Source: JBJXHC01 sp046160825 (GTDB taxonomy: Bacteria; Bacteroidota; Ignavibacteria; UBA10030; UBA6906). Taken from it: DNA of 47,406 bases. The stretch covers positions 1 through 47,406 of the forward strand of contig JBJXHC010000117.1 of assembly GCA_046160825.1 (NCBI GenBank), given 5' to 3'. This document shows, in pieces, positions 1 through 8,458 of the stretch. Made by a program: the position numbers and the translations under genes. Each line of letters opens with the position of its first letter. The first letter of the stretch is position 1. Under the pieces are notes generated by a model. It was not told the DNA's origin, did not search any database, and was given only the letters and a program-made list of their open reading frames with translations.

Positions 1-5
1 GTCAT
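1..5 (-). CDS. Start of a truncated minus-strand gene running off the left edge
   Basis: On the minus strand an ATG (bases 5 to 3) follows a strong Shine-Dalgarno sequence (GAAGGAGGG, bases 19 to 11) with about five bases of spacing. Only the start codon and two further bases lie in the window, so nothing can be said about the product. It lies downstream of the frr terminator and so probably forms its own unit or is a downstream gene reached by read-through. Confidence 0.4.
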
Positions 6-64
6 TGCAGCCCTCCTTCGGGTTTTATGTCTGCTGATGATACGTCGTTGATGTCGGGTTGTTG

Positions 65-98
65 CAAAATAAAAGGGCCGACCATTGCTGGTCGGCCC
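65..98 (-). terminator. Rho-independent terminator after frr
   Basis: A perfect 10-bp inverted repeat (bases 75-84 and 89-98, stem GGGCCGACCA) closes a 4-base loop. On the minus strand it is followed by TTTTATTTT (bases 74-66). It lies 25 bases past the frr stop codon and ends the translation-gene operon. Confidence 0.9.
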
Positions 99-123
99 AA
101 AGCATCTGATTATTGTTTGATCG

Positions 124-681
124 CTAGACTTCCATAATCTCTTTTTCCTTCATGGTCAGAAGGTTATCTATATCCTTGATGGCCTTATCGGTCATTTTCT
201 GGACTTCCTGCTCACCTCTCGTGCGATCGTCTTCAGAGAAGTGCTCCGATTTTTCAGATTTCTTCAGGTGCTCAATCGCATCCCGTCGCACGTTTCTCAC
301 AGCAACCTTTCCTTCTTCACCAAATTTCTTTGTGAGTTTGACAAGCTCACGGCGGCGCTCTTCATTGGGGGGAGGAACCGGTATCCGGATAACCTCGGCA
401 TCCTTGACCGGACTCAAACCGATGTTCGCCATTTGGATCGCCTTGAGGACCGGATCCAGCATGGCCTTTTCCCAGGGCTGCACAGTAATCGTATGCACAT
501 CGACAACGCTGATATTTCCCACCTGAGTCAGCGAAACCATTGTCCCATAGTAATCCACCTTGACGCCATCCAACAATGCAGTAGTGGCTTTGCCGGTACG
601 GATTTTAACCAGTTCCAAGCGTACCACTTCGGTCGCTTTTAGCATTTTGGTTTGTGTCTCTTTCAGAATCTTCTCAACCAT
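124..681 (-). CDS. frr: Ribosome recycling factor
   Basis: RRF, with EF-G, splits the post-termination ribosome so that the subunits can be reused; it is cytoplasmic. The 185-residue length is exactly that of the family. The N-terminal helix carries the conserved KIRTGKATTALLDGVKV stretch (about residues 27-43) followed by a YYG motif. The C-terminal helical arm, rich in charged residues (KEKEIMEV at the end), is also typical. The start is supported by GAGGAAAG just upstream. It follows pyrH by 14 bases and is the last gene of the rplM-rpsI-rpsB-tsf-pyrH-frr series, ahead of a terminator. Confidence 0.97.
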   Translation of the reverse strand: MVEKILKETQTKMLKATEVVRLELVKIRTGKATTALLDGVKVDYYGTMVSLTQVGNISVVDVHTITVQPWEKAMLDPVLKAIQMANIGLSPVKDAEVIRIPVPPPNEERRRELVKLTKKFGEEGKVAVRNVRRDAIEHLKKSEKSEHFSEDDRTRGEQEVQKMTDKAIKDIDNLLTMKEKEIMEV

Positions 682-695
682 ACTTTCCTCGCTGG

Positions 696-1436
696 TTAGA
701 CTGAAGGGGTACTGATAGGAAGGTCGAACACCTTCGTGCCCACCGGTTTACCCAGAATCAACTCTTTGAGGTTGCCGTGCGTGTTCATATTGAACACAAG
801 TATAGGCAGCTTGTTTTCCCTGCACAACGTTATTGCAGTCATATCCATGACTTTGAGATCCTTCTTCAAGACATCAAGATAGGATATCTCTTGAAACTTA
901 AACGCCGAAGGATTGCTTTCGGGATCGGAATCGTAGACGCCATCCACACGCGTGCCTTTGATGATCACGTCGGCTTCGATCTCAACGGCACGAAGAGCTG
1001 CGGCGGTGTCCGTGGTAAAGTACGGGTTACCAGTCCCCGCCCCAAAGATGACAATCCTGTCTTTCTCAAGGTGACGAACCGCCCGACGCCTGATGAACGG
1101 TTCGGCGATCACTTCCATACGAATCGCAGAGACAAGCCGGGTAACCATGCCATCATGCTCAAGCGCGCTCTGAAGCGCAAGGGCGTTAATCAGGGTGGCA
1201 AGCATACCCATGTGGTCACCGGTAACTTTGTCGATACCACTGGAGGAATTCGATACACCACGATAAATATTCCCGCCGCCGATCACGATACCAACCTGCA
1301 CACCGAGGTCATGAACCGCCTTGATCTCGCTGGAGTACTGCTTGAGCACTTTGGGGTCGATACCGAACTGCTTCTCGCCCATCAGTGCCTCTCCGCTGAG
1401 CTTGAGCAGAATGCGCTTGTATTTCGGTTTGTTCAT
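696..1436 (-). CDS. pyrH: UMP kinase
   Basis: Phosphorylates UMP to UDP with ATP in pyrimidine nucleotide synthesis. It belongs to the bacterial amino-acid-kinase-fold UMP kinases, not the adenylate-kinase-like eukaryotic type. Visible motifs are LKLSGEALMG (about residues 11-20), the glycine-rich GGGNIYRG (about 53-60), DHMGMLATLINAL and the GTGNPYFTTDTAAALRA segment typical of PyrH. The 246-residue length is normal. It sits between tsf and frr, the order seen in many bacteria. A hairpin with a T-rich tail lies between tsf and pyrH, so pyrH-frr expression may be partly uncoupled from the ribosomal genes. Confidence 0.97.
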   Translation of the reverse strand: MNKPKYKRILLKLSGEALMGEKQFGIDPKVLKQYSSEIKAVHDLGVQVGIVIGGGNIYRGVSNSSSGIDKVTGDHMGMLATLINALALQSALEHDGMVTRLVSAIRMEVIAEPFIRRRAVRHLEKDRIVIFGAGTGNPYFTTDTAAALRAVEIEADVIIKGTRVDGVYDSDPESNPSAFKFQEISYLDVLKKDLKVMDMTAITLCRENKLPILVFNMNTHGNLKELILGKPVGTKVFDLPISTPSV

Positions 1437-1454
1437 AGCGTCCCGGTCTTCCTA

Positions 1455-1489
1455 CAAATAAAATGTCCCCCTGAAGACTTCGGGGGGAC
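1455..1489 (-). terminator. Terminator-like hairpin between tsf and pyrH
   Basis: GTCCCCC at 1465-1471 pairs with GGGGGAC at 1483-1489, extended inward by a G-T, a G-C and an A-T pair. On the minus strand it is followed by ATTTTATTTG. It lies 6 bases after the tsf stop and about 30 bases before the pyrH start, so it would attenuate rather than abolish pyrH-frr transcription unless pyrH has its own promoter. Confidence 0.7.
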
Positions 1490-1495
1490 AAGGGA

Positions 1496-2350
1496 TTACT
1501 TTGTTTCTTCTCCAAGATGAAAACGCTGGAAGCGCTCAACGGTTGCCGATGCCCCTGCCTTCGACGTGCTCTGCAGATAATCCTTGATGGTCTTGCCGGA
1601 GTCTTTGATAAAAGTTTGCTCCAACAAACAGACCTCCTGATAAAATTTCTCCAGGCGTCCGGTGGCAATCTTCTCCACAACCTGGGCGGGCTTGCCTTCG
1701 TTCGCTGCCTGTGTTTTATAAATATCAATCTCCCGCTCAATCATGGTCTTGTCCACCTGATCACGGGAGACATGCAGGGGATTCATCGCGGCAATTTGCA
1801 TTGCAATATCCCTGCCTACCGGGGAATCCTTGTCGAGCCCTGTCAATTCCACGAGCACGCCGATCTTGCTGCCGAGATGAGTATATGAACTGATGTATCC
1901 ACCGGAGGTTTCGAACATGACGAATCGCCTGACATCCACTTTTTCTCCCACTTTGGAGAGGAGGTCGTTCATCATCTCAGAAATTGTTTTTCCGGCGGGA
2001 GTCGCTGTTTGTAAGAGCCCGTCAATATTTGCAGGTTTGGTCTTCTCAATTGTTTCGGCAACAGTGCCTGCAAATCCGATAAAGTCCTCACTGCGACCGA
2101 CGAAATCCGTCTCGCAATTCACTTCGACCATGGTGCCAAGCTTCCCATCGGGCGAAACCCGTGTCACGATGATACCTTCCTTCGCAGCACGGTCGGCACG
2201 CTTTTGAGCAACGGCCGCACCTTTCTTGCGCAGGTAGTCCATTGCTCCTTCCATGTCGCCACTCGTGGCTTCGAGAGCACGTTTGCAATCCATCATGCCT
2301 GCTCCGGTTTTCTCCCGGAGTTTCTTGATCATATCATTTGTAATATCCAT
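1496..2350 (-). CDS. tsf: Translation elongation factor Ts
   Basis: Guanine-nucleotide exchange factor that regenerates EF-Tu-GTP. The diagnostic N-terminal UBA-like segment is present (MIKKLREKTGAGMMDCKRAL), followed by the CETDFVGRSEDF core motif and a full C-terminal dimerisation region; the protein has about 284 residues. I chose the ATG at 2350 because the family begins close to M-D/E-I-T. A longer in-frame ATG at 2371 adds seven residues (MGLKVEV) but has no clear ribosome site. It follows rpsB closely, the usual rpsB-tsf pair. Confidence 0.95.
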   Translation of the reverse strand: MDITNDMIKKLREKTGAGMMDCKRALEATSGDMEGAMDYLRKKGAAVAQKRADRAAKEGIIVTRVSPDGKLGTMVEVNCETDFVGRSEDFIGFAGTVAETIEKTKPANIDGLLQTATPAGKTISEMMNDLLSKVGEKVDVRRFVMFETSGGYISSYTHLGSKIGVLVELTGLDKDSPVGRDIAMQIAAMNPLHVSRDQVDKTMIEREIDIYKTQAANEGKPAQVVEKIATGRLEKFYQEVCLLEQTFIKDSGKTIKDYLQSTSKAGASATVERFQRFHLGEETK

Positions 2351-2380
2351 GACTTCCACTTTCAATCCCATAATGTTCGT

Positions 2381-3151
2381 TTAGTTCAGAGCAGCTTTCT
2401 CGTCTGCGACAGCATCACGATCCTTGGGTTCCGCTGCTTCGGCTGCCATTTCCATCTGTCGTGTTGCTGCGCGTTCCTTGCCTTCAAGCACGGCATTGGC
2501 GAATGCCTTAGTGATCACTTGAATGGACTTGATCGCGTCATCGTTCGCCGGGATAAGATAATCCACATCGTCCGGATCACAGTTTGTATCAATGATCGCA
2601 AACACCGGAATACCGAGCTTCCTTGCTTCCTTCACAGCGATGGTTTCCCGCTTCGTATCAATCACAAACAGTGCACCCGGCAGACGCGTCATTTCCACGA
2701 CACCTGAAAGGACCTTGTTCAGCTTGTCTTTTTCACGCTGCAAGAAGAGACCCTCCTTCTTGGTAATTTTATCAAACGTCCCATCCGATTCCATCTTCTC
2801 GATATTGGTCAAACGCTTGACGCTCTTGCGAATGGTGGTGAAGTTGGTCAACGTGCCGCCAAGCCAGCGTTCACTGACATAGAACTGTTGCGCACGGACC
2901 GCTTCCTCGCGGATCATTTCTTTCGCCTGCTTCTTCGTTCCGACAAAGAGAATGCGTTTTCCGTCAGCAACGACATTGGCAATGGCGTTACAGGCGTCTT
3001 CCAAAAGGGCTTGTGATTTCTTGAGGTCAATAACATGAATCCCGTTGCGTTCCATGAAAATATACGGGCGCATCTTGGGATTCCAACGGCGGGTAAGGTG
3101 CCCAAAGTGGCACCCCGCTGCCAATAGCTCAGCGATTTCGACACGTGGCAT
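2381..3151 (-). CDS. rpsB: 30S ribosomal protein S2
   Basis: Small-subunit protein S2. The N-terminal AGCHFGHLTRRWNPKM motif (about residues 12-27), the FVGTKKQAKEMI segment, the RWLGGTLTNFTTIRKS motif and the DTKRETIAVKEARKLGIP region are all textbook S2. The 256-residue length is normal, with an acidic, alanine-rich C-terminal tail as in many bacteria. Start ATG at 3151 is preceded by AAGGA with about eight bases of spacing. It is followed by tsf and preceded by rpsI-rplM, with a 119-base gap between rpsI and rpsB. Confidence 0.97.
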   Translation of the reverse strand: MPRVEIAELLAAGCHFGHLTRRWNPKMRPYIFMERNGIHVIDLKKSQALLEDACNAIANVVADGKRILFVGTKKQAKEMIREEAVRAQQFYVSERWLGGTLTNFTTIRKSVKRLTNIEKMESDGTFDKITKKEGLFLQREKDKLNKVLSGVVEMTRLPGALFVIDTKRETIAVKEARKLGIPVFAIIDTNCDPDDVDYLIPANDDAIKSIQVITKAFANAVLEGKERAATRQMEMAAEAAEPKDRDAVADEKAALN

Positions 3152-3270
3152 AACGGTGTTTCCTTATGTTGAGTTGATCGTCTACCTTCTTCATCTTCAT
3201 TCCGGAATGATCCCATTATGCGGAACCACACTCCCGGCATGAATCCAAAGGTATGTTTGATTGATTACTT
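3152..3270 (-). other. rpsI-rpsB intergenic leader
   Basis: 119 bases between the rpsI stop and the rpsB start. The only signal I can read with confidence is the rpsB Shine-Dalgarno (AAGGAA). An S2 autoregulatory leader could lie here, since such leaders are known in front of rpsB in other bacteria, but I cannot identify a conserved structure by eye. Confidence 0.35.
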
Positions 3271-3663
3271 TTAACGCTTCGAGAACTGGAATCTCTTACG
3301 TGCTTTTTTCTGTCCGTATTTCTTACGCTCCACCATGCGAGGATCGCGGGTAAGAAGTCCTGCCGTACGAAGCACGCTACGGTTATCATCACTTACTTCC
3401 ACAAGAGCCCGCGCAATGCTCAACTTGATTGCACCCGCCTGACCGGTGGAACCGCCGCCTTCAACAAGAATGCGGACGTCATACTTGCCGAGTGTTTGTG
3501 TTGCCTCAAACGGCCTGGTAACATCGGCACGCAATGTTTCAAGAGCAAAATACTTTTCCAGCGGTTTTTTGTTAATGGAAATCTTTCCGGAGCCTGGTGA
3601 AAGGATTACCCGTGCAACTGAAGTTTTGCGACGACCGACGGCGAGTGTATTGTGTTGCTGCAT
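3271..3663 (-). CDS. rpsI: 30S ribosomal protein S9
   Basis: Small-subunit protein S9, whose basic C-terminal tail reaches the P-site tRNA. The 130-residue protein has the family hallmarks: GRRKTSVARVILSPGSGKI near the N-terminus, GGGSTGQAGAIKLSIARAL in the centre, LTRDPRMVERKKYG, and the invariant C-terminal FQFSKR. It lies 15 bases after rplM, the conserved rplM-rpsI pair. Confidence 0.97.
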   Translation of the reverse strand: MQQHNTLAVGRRKTSVARVILSPGSGKISINKKPLEKYFALETLRADVTRPFEATQTLGKYDVRILVEGGGSTGQAGAIKLSIARALVEVSDDNRSVLRTAGLLTRDPRMVERKKYGQKKARKRFQFSKR

Positions 3664-3678
3664 GACTTTTCAGGCTCC

Positions 3679-4119
3679 TTAGTTGGCTGAAGGGAATGGA
3701 ACAGGCTGTTGCGCGGAATGCGGATGCTCTGCCCCGCCATACACTTTCAGCTTCTTGATAATCTGGCGACCCAACCGGTTGTGCGGAAGCATTCCCTTGA
3801 TCGCATGTTCAAACACCTTCTCGGGTTGCTTTCTTACCAGGTCCTGAAACTTGGTGAATACAGCGCCACCCGGATAACCGGTATAATGAAAATACTCCTT
3901 TAACTCGGTCCGCTTTCCGGTAAGCTTCACTTTACCCGCGTTAATAACAATGACAAAATCTCCCAAGTCTGCGTTGGGAGTGAATTCGGGTTTGTGCTTG
4001 CCTCTCAGTAACGTGGCGACCTGTGAAGCGATCCGGCCGAGGGTTTTGCCGTTGGCATCAATAAGATGCCATTTTTGGGTTGTATCGGCCACTGTAAAGA
4101 AACGGGTTGACTTTTCCAC
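3679..4119 (-). CDS. rplM: 50S ribosomal protein L13
   Basis: Large-subunit protein L13, an early assembly protein. The sequence shows WHLIDANGKTLGRIASQVA near the N-terminus, a GDFVIVINA segment, YPGG, and GMLPHNRLGRQIIKKLKVYGG near the C-terminus, all typical. The 146-residue length is normal. The start is GTG at 4119, supported by GGAG about eight bases upstream. This is the first gene of the ribosomal/translation operon, with a sigma70-like promoter 48-76 bases upstream. Confidence 0.97.
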   Translation of the reverse strand: MEKSTRFFTVADTTQKWHLIDANGKTLGRIASQVATLLRGKHKPEFTPNADLGDFVIVINAGKVKLTGKRTELKEYFHYTGYPGGAVFTKFQDLVRKQPEKVFEHAIKGMLPHNRLGRQIIKKLKVYGGAEHPHSAQQPVPFPSAN

Positions 4120-4166
4120 TGGAGCTCCTGCGGTACTATGAAAAACTTGGGGTCAAAAAGCTTATA

Positions 4167-4195
4167 AAGATAATGGTTTTTGGGAAGAGAGTCAA
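4167..4195 (-). promoter_or_regulatory. Sigma70-like promoter for rplM operon
   Basis: On the minus strand TTGACT (4195-4190) and TATCTT (4172-4167) are separated by exactly 17 bases. It is the only candidate in the 79-base gap between the lipA stop and rplM, and so probably drives rplM-rpsI-rpsB-tsf. The 5' leader would be about 40 bases. Confidence 0.75.
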
Positions 4196-4198
4196 CGC

Positions 4199-5080
4199 TT
4201 ACACGTGTTGTTCGGCATGATATGAACTGCGAACCAATGGTCCGGATTCGACGTGCCCGAAACCCATTTCCAGCCCTCTAGTTTTGAGCATCAAGAACTC
4301 ATCGGGCTGTACAAAGCGGATAACGGGTAGGTGTTCCTTCGTTGGCTGGAGATACTGGCCCAAGGTGAGAATGTCGCACCCGACACCATTGAGGTCTTCC
4401 ATGACACGAAGAACCTCGTCGGTTCTCTCACCCAGCCCGAGCATCATTCCGCTCTTGGTAACCATTCCCTTTTTCTTTGCACGCTCAAGCAACTCAAGCG
4501 TCCGGGTATACTTGGCTTGTGGACGGACCAGTTGGTACAAGCGAGGAACCGTTTCGGTATTATGGTTGAGGATATCGGGTTTTGCCTCGATGATAATATC
4601 GAGCGCCCATTCATCGCCCCGGAAATCAGGGATCAAGACTTCGATCTTGATTCCGGGATTTACGATGCGCGCCTGGCGAATCGTCTCGGCAAAAACCGCC
4701 GCACCACCATCAGCAAGTTCATCGCGATTGACGGACGTGATAACTGCGTGTCGAACTCCCATAATCCGAATCGCATCCGCAACCCTGTAAGGCTCTTCAA
4801 GATCGAGGCCGACGGGTTTGCCGGTTTTCACAGCGCAGAATCCACACGAGCGGGTACAGATGTCGCCGAGAATCATGAATGTGGCTGTGCCGGCATTCCA
4901 ACACTCCGCCATGTTGGGACAACGTGCCTCTTCGCACACTGTGTGAAGCTTGTGCTCATTGATGAGATTCTTCAGTCGCGCATAATTCTCGCCGGAAGGA
5001 ATCTTCACCTTCAGCCATTCAGGCCGCTGTGGTCGCGGCGCAATCTCCTCCACCGCTATTTCCTGGATAATAAACTCCAT
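4199..5080 (-). CDS. lipA: Lipoyl synthase (radical SAM)
   Basis: Inserts two sulfur atoms into protein-bound octanoyl groups to make lipoyl. Both iron-sulfur clusters are visible: the auxiliary CX4CX5C (C49, C54, C60) and the radical-SAM CX3CX2C (C75, C79, C82). The C-terminal RSSY motif, whose serine ligates the auxiliary cluster in LipA, is present. The 293-residue length is normal. It is the last gene of the lpdA-lipB-E1-E2-lipA operon, only 2 bases after the E2 gene, so octanoylation (LipB), sulfur insertion (LipA) and the lipoylated E2 target are made together. Confidence 0.97.
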   Translation of the reverse strand: MEFIIQEIAVEEIAPRPQRPEWLKVKIPSGENYARLKNLINEHKLHTVCEEARCPNMAECWNAGTATFMILGDICTRSCGFCAVKTGKPVGLDLEEPYRVADAIRIMGVRHAVITSVNRDELADGGAAVFAETIRQARIVNPGIKIEVLIPDFRGDEWALDIIIEAKPDILNHNTETVPRLYQLVRPQAKYTRTLELLERAKKKGMVTKSGMMLGLGERTDEVLRVMEDLNGVGCDILTLGQYLQPTKEHLPVIRFVQPDEFLMLKTRGLEMGFGHVESGPLVRSSYHAEQHV

Positions 5081-5082
5081 AG

Positions 5083-6432
5083 CTAGAATTTCATGCTCGT
5101 GTCAAAGTTCTGGAGATTCTGGACAACTTCCTCAAGAAACATCCCACCCAAGGCTCCATCGACAAGTCGATGATCGAACGACATTGTGAAGTAGGCAAGA
5201 GAGCGAATTGCAATTGCGTCATCCACAACGGCTACACGTTTCTTGATGGCTCCTGTTCCAAGAATTGCCACCTGAGGCTGGTTGATAATCGGTGTTCCAA
5301 TCATCGTCCCGAAAACACCGTAGTTGGAAATCGTGAACGTCCCCCCCTGGATATCATCAGGGGTGAGTTTCTTGTTGCGTGTACGGGCAGCAAGATCATT
5401 CACTGCACGGGCAAGCCCGAGGAAGTTCTTCTCTTCCGCGTGTTTGATCACCGGAACGATCAATCCGTTGTCCGAAGCCACGGCAATCCCAAGGTTGATA
5501 AAATTTTTCTTGATGATTTTATCGCCTTCGATAGAGCTGTTGACCAGCGGATACTTCTTCAATGCCCTCACGACGGATTCTACAATATACGGCGTGAACG
5601 TGAGCTTGAAGCCCTCCTTCTTCTCGAAGTCAGCTGCGTTTGCAGTTCGATGCTTGACAACCGTCGTCATGTCTACTTCGTGGATGGCAGCCACATGAGG
5701 CGAGGTTTGCACACTCTTGATCATGTGTTCAGCCATCTTCTGCAAGACATTGCTCATTTGCAGAATGTCATGTGCAGGTGCGGGATATTTGGCGCGCAAC
5801 TCAGGGACTTCAACAGGCTTCGCAACGATCCCGACCGGACCGGTGGCCTTTGGTGCTGGTGCAGCAGGCGATGCCGCAGCGGCTGCGGCTGGCGCCGGAG
5901 GCGCAACGGTTCCGCTCTTTTTTGCTTCGATGTACGCGAGAATATCTTTCTTCGAAACCCTGCCACCTTCGCCTGTACCAGGCACCATTTCCAATTCAGT
6001 CATTGAAACGCCCTCGGTCCGGGCAATGTTGAGAACGAGTGGAGAATAGAAACGTCCGGCTGCGGGCGCGGCAAGTGGCTTCACTACCGGTGCGGACGAT
6101 GTTGGTGCTGGGGCCGCAGTGGGTGCAACCGCGGCTTGGGGTGTCTCAGCAACTGGGGCTGCTGCTTTGGGCGCTGCTGCTACAGCGCCTCCCTCGGTTT
6201 CAAGGTACGCAATCACCGTGCGGACGGGGACAGTCTTTTGTTCTTCGACAACAATCTCTGCAAGAACCCCGGACGCCGGAGATGGAATTTCCGAATCCAC
6301 CTTGTCCGTGCTGATCTCCAGCATGGTTTCGTCTTTCTTGACCTTATCTCCCACCTTCTTGTGCCACTTGACGATCGTTCCCTCGGCGATACTCTCGCCC
6401 ATCTGCGGCATTACCACTTCTACTCGCGCCAT
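5083..6432 (-). CDS. Dihydrolipoamide acyltransferase (E2) of a 2-oxoacid dehydrogenase complex
   Basis: E2 core subunit that accepts the acyl group from E1 on its lipoyl arm and passes it to CoA. There is one N-terminal lipoyl domain (residues 1-80) with the modified lysine in STDKVDSE (K44). An Ala/Pro-rich linker follows, then a peripheral subunit-binding domain (about 127-168), a second linker, and a C-terminal catalytic domain ending in DHRLVDG with catalytic H421 and D425. It is the only E2 in an operon with two different E1 enzymes. The sequence does not by itself say whether pyruvate or branched-chain oxoacids are the substrate. Confidence 0.93.
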   Translation of the reverse strand: MARVEVVMPQMGESIAEGTIVKWHKKVGDKVKKDETMLEISTDKVDSEIPSPASGVLAEIVVEEQKTVPVRTVIAYLETEGGAVAAAPKAAAPVAETPQAAVAPTAAPAPTSSAPVVKPLAAPAAGRFYSPLVLNIARTEGVSMTELEMVPGTGEGGRVSKKDILAYIEAKKSGTVAPPAPAAAAAASPAAPAPKATGPVGIVAKPVEVPELRAKYPAPAHDILQMSNVLQKMAEHMIKSVQTSPHVAAIHEVDMTTVVKHRTANAADFEKKEGFKLTFTPYIVESVVRALKKYPLVNSSIEGDKIIKKNFINLGIAVASDNGLIVPVIKHAEEKNFLGLARAVNDLAARTRNKKLTPDDIQGGTFTISNYGVFGTMIGTPIINQPQVAILGTGAIKKRVAVVDDAIAIRSLAYFTMSFDHRLVDGALGGMFLEEVVQNLQNFDTSMKF

Positions 6433-6457
6433 AATCTGTCGTCCTTCATTAAGATGT

Positions 6458-7435
6458 TCAGAAATTGCTCAGCTCCCGAAGAGCTTTGACAATCTTTTCA
6501 GTATTGGGGAGGAAATACTCCTCCAATGTCGGTGCAAACGGCACCGGTGTATCAATTGCAGCGACACGTTTGATCGGGGCATCAAGCGATTGGAAGGCCT
6601 TCTCCGATATCAACGCTGCGATCTCCCCGCCAATTCCACCCGTGAGTGTGTCTTCATGCACGATCAACACTTTGCCCGTTTCTCTCACCGACTTCAGGAT
6701 CAATTCCGTATCAAGGGGCTGAAGAGTTCGCAAATCCACCACCATGGTTTCGATGCCATCTTCCTTCGCCAGAACATCGGCTGCCTCAAGGGAGTTATGT
6801 ACCATTGATCCGTAGGTGATGATAACGACATCGCTGCCGTTACGCTTCACATCACCCTTACCGATTTCGACAATGTAATCGTCATCGGGGACGTCTCCCT
6901 TGATCCGTCGATAGAGATACTTGTATTCAAAGAAGAGCACCGGATTGTTATCACGAACCGCCGCCTTCATCAATCCCTTCGCATCGCGTGGAGTTGAAGG
7001 GGCGACAAGCTTGAGTCCGGGAACATGAAAGAACCACGCCTCGGTGCTGGCAGAATGATACGGTCCACCGTGAATGTTTCCACCTGTTGGTAGTCTGACA
7101 ACCATTGGAACCGGAAGACGCCAACGGTAGTGCGTTTTGGCACTGTTGACCACAAGCTGATTGAAACCACACGTCACGAAGTCGGCAAATTGCATCTCGG
7201 CAATCGGACGCATGCCGACAACAGCAGCGCCCGTTGCCGCACCGATAATCGCCGCTTCCGAAAGCGTCGCGTCAATAACACGATCCACGCCGAAGTGCTG
7301 CTGGAATCCCTTCGTTGCCTTGAACGCACCGCCGTATGCGCCAATGTCCTCACCGATGAGAAACACCGACTTATCCCGTTCCATCTCTTCCCACATGCCG
7401 CGTGAGATTGCATCTATGTATGTCATTGTCGCCAT
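6458..7435 (-). CDS. 2-oxoacid dehydrogenase E1 beta subunit (pyruvate/branched-chain type)
   Basis: Beta subunit of a heterotetrameric thiamine-diphosphate E1. 325 residues, the normal size. Visible hallmarks are the GEDIGAYGGAFKATKGF opening, DATLSEAAIIGAATGAA, the MQFADFVTCGFNQLVVNSAK segment, PTGGNIHGGPYHS, and the C-terminal transketolase domain with EDTLTGGIGGEIAALI. It overlaps the E1 alpha stop by the ATGA arrangement at 7433-7437, which suggests translational coupling and equal amounts of alpha and beta. Confidence 0.93.
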   Translation of the reverse strand: MATMTYIDAISRGMWEEMERDKSVFLIGEDIGAYGGAFKATKGFQQHFGVDRVIDATLSEAAIIGAATGAAVVGMRPIAEMQFADFVTCGFNQLVVNSAKTHYRWRLPVPMVVRLPTGGNIHGGPYHSASTEAWFFHVPGLKLVAPSTPRDAKGLMKAAVRDNNPVLFFEYKYLYRRIKGDVPDDDYIVEIGKGDVKRNGSDVVIITYGSMVHNSLEAADVLAKEDGIETMVVDLRTLQPLDTELILKSVRETGKVLIVHEDTLTGGIGGEIAALISEKAFQSLDAPIKRVAAIDTPVPFAPTLEEYFLPNTEKIVKALRELSNF

Positions 7436-8439
7436 CAGCGTGCGTACACTCCCTCTGCCGCCTCTTCGCCCGGCGGATAGGGGTTTTCTTCTGCGAATGC
7501 TGCGGCTTCTTCGATCTCAGCAGACATCTTATCGTCCATCTGCTTCTTATTCATCTCGTTCAGCACTCTGTCGTTCAGGAGAATTCTCTCAAAGCGATCG
7601 ATGGGATCTTTTTTCTTCCATTCCTCCACCATCCCTTTCGGAACATAGGAAGCATCGTCAGACGCCGAGTGACCGTGCATTCTCATCGTGATGGTCTCAA
7701 TAAGGGTCGGGCCATCTCCACGTCGCGCCCTGTCGACCGCCTGCTGACAAACATCATAGACCTTCAGCACATCGGTGCCATCAACTGTCACTCCGGGGAT
7801 TCCGTAGCCAATTGCCCGATCCGACAAATGTTGAGCCGCGAATTCTTTTGGGTTGGGGGTTGAATAGGCAAACTGGTTGTTCTCGATAATAAGAATGAAT
7901 GGAAGCTTCATCACCGCCGCCATATTCAAGCCTTCATGAAAATCCCCGACGTTGCACCCGCCGTCACCGATGTAGTTCATCACCACGGCATTCTCTTTTC
8001 TCATTCTTGATGCCAGCGCAACACCGACCGCCATAGGAATCATCGCCGCAAGGTGACTCACATTGCCATAGATTTTGAGAGCCGGATCGGCATAGTGACC
8101 GGTGCCGTCGCGCCCGCGTGTGAGACTATCGCGTCGGGCGAGTTGTTGCAGGAAGATATTCCTGAGCGATTGCCCTTTGACGAGATGTGCACCAAGATCC
8201 CGGTGCATAGGAAAGAGGTAATCATGCTGTTCAAGTGCGTACGCGCTCCCGACCGCAGTTGCCTCATTGCCGTAACTCGTGTACGCGCCACCGACGATCT
8301 TCCCCTGCCGGTACAAACGCAGTATGGCGTTGTCCACTTCACGCGTCAGTCGCATGTACTGATACAACTCGAAGCGCTCCTGGTTGGATAACAGGGGTCG
8401 GGCTGGTGCGGGTTGTGATTTTGCTGTAGTTACTGACAT
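7435..8439 (-). CDS. 2-oxoacid dehydrogenase E1 alpha subunit
   Basis: Thiamine-diphosphate-binding alpha subunit. It has the ThDP motif beginning GDG (residues 158-160) and ending NN (187-188), and the phosphorylation-loop region RMHGHSASDDASY near residue 250. I place the start at the ATG at 8439 (334 residues, MSVTTAKS). The open frame continues upstream to 8613, but that part overlaps the preceding gene and does not look like E1 alpha. It lies between the fused E1 gene (20 bases upstream) and E1 beta. Substrate (pyruvate or branched-chain) is not decided by what I can see. Confidence 0.92.
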   Translation of the reverse strand: MSVTTAKSQPAPARPLLSNQERFELYQYMRLTREVDNAILRLYRQGKIVGGAYTSYGNEATAVGSAYALEQHDYLFPMHRDLGAHLVKGQSLRNIFLQQLARRDSLTRGRDGTGHYADPALKIYGNVSHLAAMIPMAVGVALASRMRKENAVVMNYIGDGGCNVGDFHEGLNMAAVMKLPFILIIENNQFAYSTPNPKEFAAQHLSDRAIGYGIPGVTVDGTDVLKVYDVCQQAVDRARRGDGPTLIETITMRMHGHSASDDASYVPKGMVEEWKKKDPIDRFERILLNDRVLNEMNKKQMDDKMSAEIEEAAAFAEENPYPPGEEAAEGVYAR

Positions 8440-8458
8440 AGTGTTCTGTTTATTATTC

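Noticed and set aside
5170..6006. Long plus-strand open frames inside the E2 gene and other minus-strand genes
   Set aside because: They mirror strongly coding minus-strand genes, and their products are low-complexity or lack any family feature.
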